Of a stretch of DNA of 36,027 bases, positions 25,782 to 34,219 are shown one piece after another. The stretch lies in contig JAEURK010000117.1 in the NCBI GenBank assembly GCA_016789175.1, positions 1 through 36,027 of the forward strand, written 5' to 3'. The notes below the pieces were generated by a model. It had not been told where the DNA came from. It ran no database searches and worked only from the letters and a program-made list of their open reading frames with translations. The translations under genes were made by a program, and so were the position numbers. The DNA is from Anaerolineales bacterium. Its GTDB lineage: Bacteria; Chloroflexota; Anaerolineae; Anaerolineales; UBA6663. Within the stretch, counting starts at the first letter, position 1; each line of letters opens with the position of its first letter.

Positions 25782-26700
25782 CGCCGTGCTCGAGCGCGAA
25801 CCGGTTCAGGGTGGGGCGGCTGTGCCGGAGGGGATGCTGCGCCAGGTCTGGCGCCGTTTCGCGCGCCACCGACTGGCCGTGGCGTCGCTCGTGATCCTGG
25901 TCGGCCTGATCGGGGCGGCCCTGGCGGCGCCGCTCAACCCGTACGACCCGAACGCCCAGGCGCCGGTCGACAAGCTCCAGGCCCCGTCAGCCGAGCATTG
26001 GCTGGGCACCGACAGTCGCGGCCGCGATCTTCTGGCGCGCCTGCAATACGGCGGGCAGATCTCGCTAAGCGTCGGCCTGCTCTCGACCTTGCTCACGTTG
26101 GTGATCGGCACCGCTATCGGTGCGGCCGGCGGCTATTACGGCGGCTGGATCGACAACGTGTTGATGCGGTTCACCGATGCCTTCCTAACCTTCCCGACGA
26201 CTTTCGTACTGATTTTGATCAGCGCGCTTCTCCGCGAACTGCCGTATCCACAGCTCAAGAATAGCGTGCTGGTCGTGATCATCGTGATCGGCGCGTTGTC
26301 GTGGATGTACACCGCCCGCCTGGTGCGCGGCCTGGTGCTCGTCCTGCGAGAGCGCGACTTCGTCATCGCGGCCCGGGCGTTGGGCGCCAGCGATGCCCGC
26401 ATCATCCTGGGGCACATCCTGCCCAACTGTCTGGGCCCGATCCTGGTCAACGGCACGTTGCAGATGGCGTTCGCCGTGATCACCGAATCCGGCCTGAGCT
26501 ATCTCGGGTTTGGGATCCAGCCGCCGACGGCGAGCTGGGGCAACATCCTCGAGGAAGCGCAGCAGCACATCTTCCGGGCGCCCTGGCTTGCGATTTTTCC
26601 GGGCGCCTTGATCTTTCTGGTGGCGATGGCCGTCAACTACATCGGTGACGGCTTGCGAGACGGGCTCGACCCGTACCTGGTACGGGGCGCCAAGGGTTAG
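25774..26700 (+). CDS. peptide/nickel-type ABC transporter permease (DppC-like)
   Basis: A 308-residue partner permease. It has the N-terminal segment and first span typical of DppC/OppC ([20 protein letters not shown]), then [20 protein letters not shown] and the EAA loop ([20 protein letters not shown]). It ends with [14 protein letters not shown]. The start overlaps dppB-like translation by 8 nt, so the two products are probably made stoichiometrically. No ATPase gene follows. Confidence 0.93.
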   Translation: MTDAVLEREPVQGGAAVPEGMLRQVWRRFARHRLAVASLVILVGLIGAALAAPLNPYDPNAQAPVDKLQAPSAEHWLGTDSRGRDLLARLQYGGQISLSVGLLSTLLTLVIGTAIGAAGGYYGGWIDNVLMRFTDAFLTFPTTFVLILISALLRELPYPQLKNSVLVVIIVIGALSWMYTARLVRGLVLVLRERDFVIAARALGASDARIILGHILPNCLGPILVNGTLQMAFAVITESGLSYLGFGIQPPTASWGNILEEAQQHIFRAPWLAIFPGALIFLVAMAVNYIGDGLRDGLDPYLVRGAKG

Positions 26701-26749
26701 TGGTGGCGGGCCGGACCCGGCTCATCACGACGATTCAGGAGGAGAGACC

Positions 26750-28513
26750 ATGACCCCACATCCGCGAGCTTTGGCGCGCCTGGCGCTGGGCCTTGGCCTG
26801 TTGCTGGCGGCCTGCACGGCGGCGCCCACCGCCGCACCGGCGACCGAACCGACCGGCGCCCCCGTCGTTCAGCCCACGGCGGCGGCCGCCGAAGGGCAGG
26901 GCGGCGCCGGAGGCCAGATCGTGTTGATCATCCCCGAGGAGCCGACCTCGCTCAACCGCTATCTGGGAGACGCCGCCATCGTGCGCCAGGTGGCGGATAC
27001 GGTCAGCGGCACTGGCCTGACGTATGTCGATCCGGCCGGGCAGTATCAGGCCGCGTTGGCGGCCGAGCTGCCGAGCGCGGCGAATGGAGGGTTGTCGGAG
27101 GACCTAAAAACGGTCACCTGGCACCTCAAGCCCGATCTCAAATGGTCCGACGGTCAGCCGCTCACAACGGCCGACATCGTTCATACCTGGGAGACGATCG
27201 CCAACCCTGATAGCGGTGCTCTGGCCCAGACCGGCGGCTTCGCCGAGATCACGTCGATCGAGACGCCCGACGACGTCACAGCCATCGTGACCTATGCCAA
27301 GCCGTATCCCGATTACCTCGGCCAGTTTTCGGCCGGGCTGTTCCCCAAGCATGCTACCGGTGCGCCGGCCGATATGCTCGGCTGGGAGTGGAACCTCAAG
27401 CCGGTCGGGGCCGGACCGTTCAGGGTGACGGAATGGCGCGCGGGCGAGAGCATAACGCTCGAGCGCAACCCCTATTACTACGAGGTGGGCAAGCCCTCTC
27501 TGGATCAGATCATCTTCAGCATCGTGCCCGATGAAGCCGCACAGGAAGCCATCATGCAGCAGGGCGATGCGCACGTGCAGCTCTGGCCAGGCGCCGACAA
27601 GGCCACCTACGATGCGCGTATGGCGGGGGTGGCCTCGCAGAAGCTTGTGCCCGGCGTTTGGAACCTGGCCATCGACTTCAACCTGAGCGCGCCCAACGAC
27701 GGCGATACAGGGGCGGGGACGCCGCACCCGATCCTGGGCGATATCCGCGTGCGTCAGGCGATGGCGCATGCGATCGATTACGACGTCCTGGTCGACGAGG
27801 TTCTGGGTGATCAGGGCGTGGTCCACTCGACCAACCCGTTCGCCTATGGCTGGTACCAGTGCGATCTGCCGCGCCAGCAGAATTACGATGTTGAGGCGGC
27901 CAAACGACTGTTGGAGGAGGCCGGCTGGGTGGAGGGCCCGGACGGTATCCGCGTCGCGCAAGGGGTTGTGAACGCGCCAGACGGTACGCGGCTGACGCTC
28001 GAGCTGCAGGGCTATACCAACTACGACCCGCTTCAGTTGACCGAGGAGTGGCTGGCCGAGCAGTGGAAGGCGGTCGGGATCGAGATCACCATCGTCAACT
28101 ACGACTTCTCGATCATCTTTGGATCGCTGAGCGACGGATCGCCGCGCAAGACTGGCGATTTCGACATGTTGATCTACGATCGCAGTTTCACGATCGAGCC
28201 ACAGCAGGAGGTGTCCGCTTACTTCCTTTCGACCAGCATCCCCGGCGCCGACAATCCGGACGGTGACAACTACTTCCGTTGGGTCAACCCCACCGCCGAT
28301 TCGCTGATCGCCGCCGCCGGCGGAACTTTTGACCAGGCCGAGCGAAAGCAAGCCTATTGCGCACTGGGCGAGATGGTGCAGACCGAACTCCCGCAACTGT
28401 ACCTGTACGTCTTCCAGGACGGATATGGCTTCTCGTCACGGTTGAGCGGCTACAGCGTCAGCACCTGGGGCTCAATGACCTGGGACATTCAGAACTGGCA
28501 ACTGGCGCCGTAA
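26750..28513 (+). CDS. ABC transporter substrate-binding lipoprotein, family 5 (DppA/OppA-like)
   Basis: A 587-residue extracytoplasmic binding protein. The signal ends in a lipobox, LLAAC, with Cys22 as lipid anchor, followed by a Thr/Pro/Ala-rich tether to about residue 55. Family segments include PTSLNRYLGD, VTWHLKPDLKWSDGQPLTTADIV and RQAMAHAIDYDVLV. AGGAGGAGAG gives a strong ribosome-binding site for the ATG at 26750. It probably captures peptide-like substrates for the two permeases encoded upstream. A convergent methyltransferase gene follows after 77 nt. Confidence 0.92.
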   Translation: MTPHPRALARLALGLGLLLAACTAAPTAAPATEPTGAPVVQPTAAAAEGQGGAGGQIVLIIPEEPTSLNRYLGDAAIVRQVADTVSGTGLTYVDPAGQYQAALAAELPSAANGGLSEDLKTVTWHLKPDLKWSDGQPLTTADIVHTWETIANPDSGALAQTGGFAEITSIETPDDVTAIVTYAKPYPDYLGQFSAGLFPKHATGAPADMLGWEWNLKPVGAGPFRVTEWRAGESITLERNPYYYEVGKPSLDQIIFSIVPDEAAQEAIMQQGDAHVQLWPGADKATYDARMAGVASQKLVPGVWNLAIDFNLSAPNDGDTGAGTPHPILGDIRVRQAMAHAIDYDVLVDEVLGDQGVVHSTNPFAYGWYQCDLPRQQNYDVEAAKRLLEEAGWVEGPDGIRVAQGVVNAPDGTRLTLELQGYTNYDPLQLTEEWLAEQWKAVGIEITIVNYDFSIIFGSLSDGSPRKTGDFDMLIYDRSFTIEPQQEVSAYFLSTSIPGADNPDGDNYFRWVNPTADSLIAAAGGTFDQAERKQAYCALGEMVQTELPQLYLYVFQDGYGFSSRLSGYSVSTWGSMTWDIQNWQLAP

Positions 28514-28536
28514 GGCGATGAGCGAAGAGGGCGCTC

Positions 28537-28600
28537 CCCTCTCTGGAAACGCGCGAGACGAGTCTGGCTTGGGGCACCCGGTGCGCGCTTTCAGGGAGGG
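28537..28600. terminator. imperfect hairpin between convergent genes
   Basis: CCCTCTCTGGAAACGCGC (28537-28554) pairs with 28583-28600 over 18 positions with two G-U pairs and one mismatch; GCACC-C-GGTGC is nested in the loop. It lies between the binding-protein stop and the end of the minus-strand methyltransferase. It may act as a terminator for either side, but no T-run is present. Confidence 0.4.
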
Positions 28601-29403
28601 GGGTGGGGGGCGGGCCACGGCGGCTTGAGCCACAGGAAGCCTCGACGCAACAGAGCCGGGCGGGGATCGATCGCATAGCCGGCCTCTCGCAGCCGACCAG
28701 CCGAGGCCGAAAAGACCTGGCGCATGTCGCTGCCATGGGCACGGGCTGCCGACCAGGCCCGGGTCCACAGGGCGAAGAAGCGATCGATCGGGCCGTCCGG
28801 TGCGGCATGGTGGATGTGGTTTTTGGGGAGGACAGGCTGCAACTGACGCGGTGCGAAATCGTGACGCAAGCCGGGGGCCAGCACCAGGCCGAGCGGAATA
28901 AGCTGCTCGTTGGACTTTTGATAGAGGTTGAAGGTCATCAAGTGCCCGGTCGGATTGGAAGTCCCCTCGATCAGCAGCGCGCCAGGGCACATGCCAATCG
29001 CCAGGGCACTCAGGGCTGCCGCCACCTCCGCCTCCGAGTACTGGCGCAAGACGTTGAACGCCCGCACGACCGCGGCTGTCTCGTGATTCACCAGGGGCAG
29101 GTTAAACCCGCCCAGCCTGAATTCGAGCCCAGGTTGCCGGCTGGCCTCGGCGGCGGCGACCCGCGCCGGATCGATCTCGACGCCGATGACGCGCAACTCA
29201 GGGTTGAGGCGTCGCAGGCGGGTCAGCGTCTCCACCGACGTGATCGGGTAGGCGCCATAGCCGAGATCGATGTACACGCCAGGTAGATGGCGCACGAATT
29301 CGGGAAAGGCCAGGGCCAGAAAGGCGTCGGTCTTGCGCAGCCGGTTTGGCGCTGTCTTTCCGCGCGTGACCTGGCCGAGAGGGCGGGTACGGGTGCCGGG
29401 CAC
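28591..29403 (-). CDS. class I SAM-dependent methyltransferase-like protein
   Basis: A protein of about 270 residues with a Rossmann-type SAM-binding start: VYIDLGYGAYPITSVETL (Gly-rich loop) followed by LRVIGVEIDPARVAAAEA, where Glu/Asp end the second strand. Further along are RAFNVLRQYSEAEV and GALLIEGTSNPTG, resembling small-molecule or uncharacterised methyltransferases of Actinobacteria and Chloroflexi. The target is unknown. A GTG start at 29403 is chosen because the upstream extension is low-complexity and a TACCAT box lies 9 nt away; it could begin a few codons later. The Pro-rich C-terminus (HPPP) is encoded by a G-run motif. Confidence 0.7.
   Translation of the reverse strand: MPGTRTRPLGQVTRGKTAPNRLRKTDAFLALAFPEFVRHLPGVYIDLGYGAYPITSVETLTRLRRLNPELRVIGVEIDPARVAAAEASRQPGLEFRLGGFNLPLVNHETAAVVRAFNVLRQYSEAEVAAALSALAIGMCPGALLIEGTSNPTGHLMTFNLYQKSNEQLIPLGLVLAPGLRHDFAPRQLQPVLPKNHIHHAAPDGPIDRFFALWTRAWSAARAHGSDMRQVFSASAGRLREAGYAIDPRPALLRRGFLWLKPPWPAPHPPP
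28594..28614 (+). other. G-quadruplex motif with single-base loops
   Basis: Plus-strand runs GGG (28594-28596), six G (28598-28603), six G (28605-28610) and GGG (28612-28614), separated by A, T and C. This G3+N1 pattern is the most stable class of quadruplex sequence. It overlaps the last codons of the minus-strand methyltransferase and lies downstream of the plus-strand binding-protein gene. Confidence 0.7.
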
Positions 29404-29412
29404 AGTGGGGAC

Positions 29413-29418
29413 ATGGTA
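29413..29418 (-). promoter_or_regulatory. putative -10 box of the methyltransferase gene
   Basis: On the minus strand TACCAT ends 9 nt before the proposed GTG start, without a Shine-Dalgarno sequence, repeating the leaderless arrangement seen elsewhere. The -35 match is weak (CGGGCA at 17-nt spacing). Confidence 0.3.
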
Positions 29419-29536
29419 ACATGCCCTCGCAGCCTTGCCCGCGGATGCGCTTTCCAGAGACCGTGGGAGTCGGCGGCACACCAGACCATCGCTGCGGCCG
29501 GCGTCCTTCGGTCGTGGTCAACACCAAGGAGACCTC

Positions 29537-30391
29537 ATGCGCTTCGTCACCTATGCCTCTGCCGGAGGCCCGCAACTGGGCCGCGTCGATGGCGACACCG
29601 TGGTCCCGGTCCCGGGGCTCTCGCTGCCGGAACTGATTGCGCTCGGCCCCGTGGGTCAGGAGCGCGCCGAGCAGGCGGCCGAAACGGCCTTGCCGTTGGC
29701 GGGCCTGAGGTTGTTGGCGCCGATCGGTGAGCCGCGGCGCAACATTCTGTGCCTGGGTATGAACTACGCAGCGCACGCGGCGGAGAGCCTGCGGGCCAAG
29801 AACCAGCCGGTGGTCATGCCGACGGTGCCCGTGATCTTCACGAAGGCGACCACGGCGGTGACCGGTCCGACCAGCGACCTGCATCTCGATTTCGGATTGA
29901 CGACCCAGTATGACTGGGAGGTCGAACTGGGGTTCGTGATCGGCAAACGCGGCAAGAACATCCCGCGCGCGCAGGCGTTGGAGTATGTTTTTGGCTACAC
30001 CGTAATCAATGACGTTTCGGCCCGCGATGTCCAGAACAACCACGGCGGCCAGTTCTTTCGAGGCAAAAGCTTCGACGAGACGTGCCCCATGGGCCCCTGG
30101 ATCGTCACGGCCGACGAGATCGCCGATCCACATGCGCTGTCGTTGCGCTGCACGGTCAACGGCGTGCTCAAGCAAGAGTCGACTACAGCCGACTTTATCT
30201 TCGACATCCCGGCCATGATCGAGTGGCTGTCGCGGGGCATGACCCTGTTGCCGGGCGATGTCATTTCGACAGGCACTCCAAGCGGCGTCGGCTTCGCGCG
30301 CACCCCGGCCGAGTTCCTCAAGCCCGGCGACGTCGTCGTCTGCGAGGTCGAGGGCGTGGGCAAAATCGAGAACAAAATCGTGGCGGCCTGA
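29537..30391 (+). CDS. fumarylacetoacetate hydrolase family protein
   Basis: A 284-residue enzyme of the FAH fold, a metal-dependent family that cleaves C-C bonds in beta-diketones or decarboxylates oxaloacetate-like acids. The core shows LGMNYAAHAAE, the metal-ligand segment DWEVELGFVIGK, NDVSARDVQ, KSFDETCPMGPWIV, and GDVISTGTPSGVGF near the end. The ATG at 29537 has AAGGAG 5 nt upstream; the open frame extends further but has no family match there. The neighbour aspA feeds fumarate metabolism, but a direct pathway link is speculative. Confidence 0.92.
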   Translation: MRFVTYASAGGPQLGRVDGDTVVPVPGLSLPELIALGPVGQERAEQAAETALPLAGLRLLAPIGEPRRNILCLGMNYAAHAAESLRAKNQPVVMPTVPVIFTKATTAVTGPTSDLHLDFGLTTQYDWEVELGFVIGKRGKNIPRAQALEYVFGYTVINDVSARDVQNNHGGQFFRGKSFDETCPMGPWIVTADEIADPHALSLRCTVNGVLKQESTTADFIFDIPAMIEWLSRGMTLLPGDVISTGTPSGVGFARTPAEFLKPGDVVVCEVEGVGKIENKIVAA

Positions 30392-30408
30392 GCCGCGCCC
30401 TCGACGAA

Positions 30409-30450
30409 AAACGGAGAGGCCCTTCCAACACTGGAAGGGCCTCTCCGTTT
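30409..30450. terminator. bidirectional terminator hairpin
   Basis: A perfect 19-bp stem, AAACGGAGAGGCCCTTCCA (30409-30427) and its complement (30432-30450), with a 4-nt ACAC loop. On the minus strand it ends in TTTTT (30411-30407), so it suits tRNA-Pro best. On the plus strand TTT follows, and it lies 17 nt after the FAH-family gene. Confidence 0.85.
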
Positions 30451-30482
30451 GGATGGCACGTTTGGGGGAAAAACCGTGCCGG

Positions 30483-30560
<78 letters not shown>

Positions 30561-30575
30561 ATGTCAGACTCAGCC

Positions 30576-30604
30576 ATTATACCGGGCTCTGGCCTGTTTA
30601 TCAA
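30576..30604 (-). promoter_or_regulatory. tRNA-Pro promoter
   Basis: On the minus strand TTGATA (30604-30599), a 17-nt spacer and a perfect TATAAT (30581-30576). The predicted start lies about 9 nt before the mature tRNA 5' end. Confidence 0.85.
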
Positions 30605-30624
30605 CAGGATGCGGCTCGGCCTCG

Positions 30625-30723
30625 TCGATATCGGGAATGGCCGGTTGTAAACGGGCCGAATAATGCGGTATTCACGCGCTCCGTCTGCAATATGCGGCGC
30701 TATCCGGCCATTCCCGGTATCGA
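30625..30723. repeat. 99-nt inverted-repeat element between tRNA-Pro and aspA
   Basis: Arms 30625-30644 (TCGATATCGGGAATGGCCGG) and 30704-30723 pair over 20 positions: 19 Watson-Crick and one pair that is G-U on the plus strand. The 59-nt interior holds smaller dyads (GAATA-ATGCGG-TATTC and a GCG/CCG stem). It could be a structured RNA, a palindromic mobile repeat or a binding platform. No target-site duplication or coding capacity is visible. Confidence 0.7.
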
Positions 30724-30732
30724 TCCCCTGCG

Positions 30733-30761
30733 TGTGCATCTGGCCGGAATTGGTCGATAAT
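30733..30761 (+). promoter_or_regulatory. putative aspA promoter, leaderless
   Basis: GATAAT (30756-30761) ends 6 nt before the aspA ATG at 30768; TGTGCA (30733-30738) is at 17-nt spacing (three of six bases). No Shine-Dalgarno sequence lies between the box and the start. Confidence 0.45.
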
Positions 30762-30767
30762 CCGACT

Positions 30768-32183
30768 ATGACCCAAAACACCCGCCTCGAACACGACCTG
30801 CTTGGTGAACGCGCGGTGCCGAGCGACGCCTATTACGGCATTCACACCCTGCGCGCGCTCGAGAACTTCCCGATCACGGGCCATACGATCCGTTCGTTTT
30901 CCGAGTTGATCGTGGCTCTGGCCTGCGTCAAGCAGGCCGCGGCCGTGACCAATCGGGAGTTAGGACTGCTGGACGCCGAGCGCGCAGAGGCCATCGTCGC
31001 AGCCTGCAGCGAGATCCGCGGCGGCGCCTTGCACGAGCACTTTGTGGTCGATGTCATCCAGGGCGGGGCGGGCACGTCGTCGAACATGAACGCGAATGAG
31101 GTGATCGCCAATCGCGGCCTTGAGCTGCTCGGCCACCCGCGCGGCGCTTACCGCCACCTGCATCCGCTCGAGCACGTCAATATGAGCCAGAGCACCAACG
31201 ACGTGTATCCGACTGCGCTGCGGATTGCGTTGAGGCTCGAGATCGACCGGCTGCGGGCGGCCATGGCATACCTGCGGGCGGCGTTCGAGGCCAAGGCGTC
31301 CGAGTTCGCGGATGTGCTCAAGATGGGGCGGACCCAGTTGCAGGATGCCGTGCCGATGACGCTTGGCCAGGAGTTCAGCACCTACGCCGTCATGCTGGCG
31401 GAGGATGAAGAGCGCTTGCGCGAAGCCGGCCTGCTGGTTCAGGAAGTCAACCTGGGCGCGACCGCGATCGGCACGGGGCTCAACGCGCCTCCAGACTATG
31501 CGGCCCTGGTGTGCAAACACCTCAGCGCGATCACGGGCGTGCCGCTTGTGACGGCCGGCAATCTGATCGAGGCTACCCAGGATGCGGGTGCGTTTGTCCA
31601 ACTTTCGGGCGTGCTCAAGCGGGTCGCGGTCAAGCTCAGCAAGACCTGCAATGACCTGCGTCTGCTTTCCTCCGGGCCGCGAGCCGGCCTGGGCGAGATC
31701 AATCTGCCGCCGGTACAGGCCGGGTCGTCGATCATGCCCGGCAAGGTTAACCCCGTCATCCCTGAGGTCGTCAATCAAATCGCATTCGAGGTGATCGGCA
31801 ACGACGTCACCGTGACCTTCGCGGCCGAGGCCGGTCAGCTGCAACTCAACGCCTTCGAGCCCGTGATCGCCCACAACCTCTTCAACAGCCTGATCTACCT
31901 GCGCAACGGATGCATCACGCTGGCCGATCGCTGTGTGGTAGGGATCACGGCCAACCGTGAACAGCTTCGACGGAGCGTCGAGAACTCGATCGGGATCGTG
32001 ACCGCCTTAAATCCCTACATCGGTTACGAAAACGCCACCGCGATAGCGAAAGAGGCCCACGAGACCGGCGCCAGCGTTTACGACCTGGTGTTGGCGAAGG
32101 GGTTGATGGACAGGGCCGAACTCGACCGTGTCCTACGGCCCGAGGTGCTGACCCGGCCGCAACCCCTGCCGAAACGCGAGTAA
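30768..32183 (+). CDS. aspA: aspartate ammonia-lyase (aspartase)
   Basis: A 471-residue lyase converting L-aspartate to fumarate and ammonia, a tetramer of the fumarase/aspartase superfamily. Conserved regions are GAGTSSNMNANEVIANR, NMSQSTNDVYPTALRIA and the catalytic-loop signature GSSIMPGKVNPVIPEVVNQ (near residues 319-337). PVIPEVVNQ points to aspartase rather than class II fumarase. The start LEHDLLGERAVPSDAYYGIHT matches the family; the ATG at 30768 is preferred over upstream in-frame codons, which fall in the inverted-repeat element. Confidence 0.94.
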   Translation: MTQNTRLEHDLLGERAVPSDAYYGIHTLRALENFPITGHTIRSFSELIVALACVKQAAAVTNRELGLLDAERAEAIVAACSEIRGGALHEHFVVDVIQGGAGTSSNMNANEVIANRGLELLGHPRGAYRHLHPLEHVNMSQSTNDVYPTALRIALRLEIDRLRAAMAYLRAAFEAKASEFADVLKMGRTQLQDAVPMTLGQEFSTYAVMLAEDEERLREAGLLVQEVNLGATAIGTGLNAPPDYAALVCKHLSAITGVPLVTAGNLIEATQDAGAFVQLSGVLKRVAVKLSKTCNDLRLLSSGPRAGLGEINLPPVQAGSSIMPGKVNPVIPEVVNQIAFEVIGNDVTVTFAAEAGQLQLNAFEPVIAHNLFNSLIYLRNGCITLADRCVVGITANREQLRRSVENSIGIVTALNPYIGYENATAIAKEAHETGASVYDLVLAKGLMDRAELDRVLRPEVLTRPQPLPKRE

Positions 32184-32285
32184 GGGCGACCTTTGGGGTA
32201 TCCCACGAGCGCGCTTGGGCCCGGGCGGCGAAACCCAGAGATCCAAGCTACGATGGGCCAAACCCAAAGCGGGAGGCGATCCGGC

Positions 32286-33194
32286 ATGCACACCGTCCCA
32301 ACCAGCGCTGTGTTCGAAGCCCCAGAGGGAAGCGAGGCGATGTACCGCTATCGCACCTACTTACCCGCGGGTCCCGTTCGCGGGCTGGTCGCCTATCTGC
32401 CCCATTTCGGCGGCACCTGCGACGACTGGGAGGTATCGACCCTCCCAACCCGTCTGGCGGCCTCCGGGATCGCCAGCCTGGTCGGCCTCGCGATCCCGGA
32501 GGGCACCGGGTATCTGACAACCCCGGATCTGCGAGCTCTGCACGCCATGTTGCAGGACGCTTGGTTGAGGATCGACTGGCCTTCGGATTCGCTCGTTCTG
32601 GGCGGGTTCTCGGCCGGCGGTGTCGGCGCAGTTCGCTACGGTGAGGTCGCGGTTGCCGGCGATCTGGCCGGCGCGATCCGGCCGCGCGCGATCTTTGCCG
32701 TGGATCCGCCGCTCGATATCTGTCGCTGGTATCGCGGGATGCAGATTGTCATCCGGCGCAACTGGCCATCGCCCAACCTGCAAGAGTCGATATACGTCTC
32801 GGAGGTTTTGCGCGAGACGTTTGGCGGCGCGCCCGAAGACGTGCCCATGGCGTATGAACGCGCATCAGCAGTCTCGGCTCACCTGCCCCTTGGCGGAAAC
32901 CTGCAACACCTGCGGCACACGCCGATCCGGTTGTACACAGAGCCTGACGTCGATTTCTGGCTGGAGCACGCCACCGATCTGTACAGCCTCAATGCGCTCG
33001 ACGTTGTTTTCTCCGTCAACGAGTTGCGCGCGATGGGGAATAGCCGGGCCGAACTGGTCGTCACCCATGCTCGAGGGTATCGCGCGGATCTGGGTGGGAT
33101 GCGACTCCCGCATGCCTGGTCGATCGTGGATGAGCCCGACCTGGCAGCCTGGATCGAGCGCCAACTCGCTCCCGAGCGGACTGACGGAGACTAG
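32286..33194 (+). CDS. alpha/beta-hydrolase-like protein
   Basis: A 302-residue protein with an alpha/beta-hydrolase pattern. VRGLVAYLPHFGG resembles the strand and oxyanion-hole region, and GGFSAGG at 106-112 is the nucleophile elbow, with Ser109 as likely nucleophile. The acid and His are less certain; LPHAW near residue 280 is a candidate His site. No close characterised family was recognised, so esterase activity is only a possibility. The ATG at 32286 has GGGAGG 9 nt upstream, and TACGAT (32249-32254) is a possible -10 box. Its stop overlaps that of the convergent panE-like gene. Confidence 0.7.
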   Translation: MHTVPTSAVFEAPEGSEAMYRYRTYLPAGPVRGLVAYLPHFGGTCDDWEVSTLPTRLAASGIASLVGLAIPEGTGYLTTPDLRALHAMLQDAWLRIDWPSDSLVLGGFSAGGVGAVRYGEVAVAGDLAGAIRPRAIFAVDPPLDICRWYRGMQIVIRRNWPSPNLQESIYVSEVLRETFGGAPEDVPMAYERASAVSAHLPLGGNLQHLRHTPIRLYTEPDVDFWLEHATDLYSLNALDVVFSVNELRAMGNSRAELVVTHARGYRADLGGMRLPHAWSIVDEPDLAAWIERQLAPERTDGD

Positions 33195-34219
33195 CCCCGG
33201 TTGATGTAGGCCAGGAGGCCTTGCGGGTCATTCCGAAATGCCAGCGCAAAGGATTGCCCGGCGGTTGCGGCGTTCAGGGCGGTCGTGAGGGCGACATTGA
33301 CCGGGGCCTGGAGTTTTACCCGCGCGGCGCTGCGCGCCACAGCGCCATTCAACCAGGCCACTTCGGTCAGCGGCTTGCCGCTGAAGACGTCGACGTGGAA
33401 GGACGGCATCTTGGCCCCGCGCCCACCGCCGGCGGCGCGGCCGAGCAACGGGCGACCCAGCCAGGCCGGCAGCGCCAGCACCGGCGGGATCAAACGGACG
33501 CGTACGCCTGGGAGGTCAACCACGGGCAAGCCCAACGCACGCATGACCGCCAACGCTTCGCGCAGCATCCGCCGCTCGATGCTGTAGACGCCGCCGTGCC
33601 GGTAGATCCTGACCACGGGCCAGTCGAGCAGTGCCGAGGTGGCATTGCCGATCAGGTTCGTCAGCAGCTTTGACCACTTCATCGCGCCCGCGTCTGCGTA
33701 GCGCGCCACGCGATGGCCGCCGGCGGTGAAGGCTCCGGCCAACGGTCCGCTCAAGGCATGACCGTCGGCAAGACCGACCCCGCGCGCGCGTTCGACGACG
33801 GCGTCACCCGGGCCGCGCAGGCCGACCGCAGTGGTAACTGTCCCGGACAATACGCGCTCGACGCCGAAGACTTTGCCTAACGCCGCTTCGTTATCAAGGC
33901 CGTTCTGCAGGCAAAGCACGGCCGGGAGGTGCTTGCCCAGTACCGGACGGATCTCGGCAAGTAGCCCACCGGTATCGTAGGTTTTGACGGCCACGACCAT
34001 GACGTCGGGTTGCGTCTCAAGCGCCTGAGCCCAATCGCCGGTGACCAGCCGCGGCCGAATGACCTGCTCCATCTCCGGGCCCGTCAATCGATATCCGTGC
34101 TCGATCAGGGCCTGGGCGGTCGCCGGCCGAGCCACGGCGATGATCTCGAAACCGGCTGTGCCCAGGGCTGTCGCGGCCAGCGTGCCGATGGCGCCGCCGC
34201 CGATGATCAGGGCCCTCAT
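33191..34219 (-). CDS. ketopantoate reductase family protein (ApbA/PanE)
   Basis: A 342-residue NADPH-dependent reductase. The Rossmann motif GGGAIG is at residues 7-12, followed by VVAVKTYDT, CLQNGLDNEAAL and the helix KWSKLLTNLIGNATSAL, whose Lys matches the catalytic lysine of the family. Family members reduce 2-dehydropantoate to pantoate for coenzyme A, but several paralogues have other substrates, and the C-terminal part (GRGAKMPSFHVDVFSGKPLTEV) suggests a divergent subgroup. The ATG at 34219 overlaps the fmt stop by ATGA. Confidence 0.85.
   Translation of the reverse strand: MRALIIGGGAIGTLAATALGTAGFEIIAVARPATAQALIEHGYRLTGPEMEQVIRPRLVTGDWAQALETQPDVMVVAVKTYDTGGLLAEIRPVLGKHLPAVLCLQNGLDNEAALGKVFGVERVLSGTVTTAVGLRGPGDAVVERARGVGLADGHALSGPLAGAFTAGGHRVARYADAGAMKWSKLLTNLIGNATSALLDWPVVRIYRHGGVYSIERRMLREALAVMRALGLPVVDLPGVRVRLIPPVLALPAWLGRPLLGRAAGGGRGAKMPSFHVDVFSGKPLTEVAWLNGAVARSAARVKLQAPVNVALTTALNAATAGQSFALAFRNDPQGLLAYINRG

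Noticed and set aside
30663..30767. Longer N-terminus of aspA starting at 30663
   Set aside because: It would be translated through the inverted-repeat element, and aspartases start at the sequence beginning at 30768.
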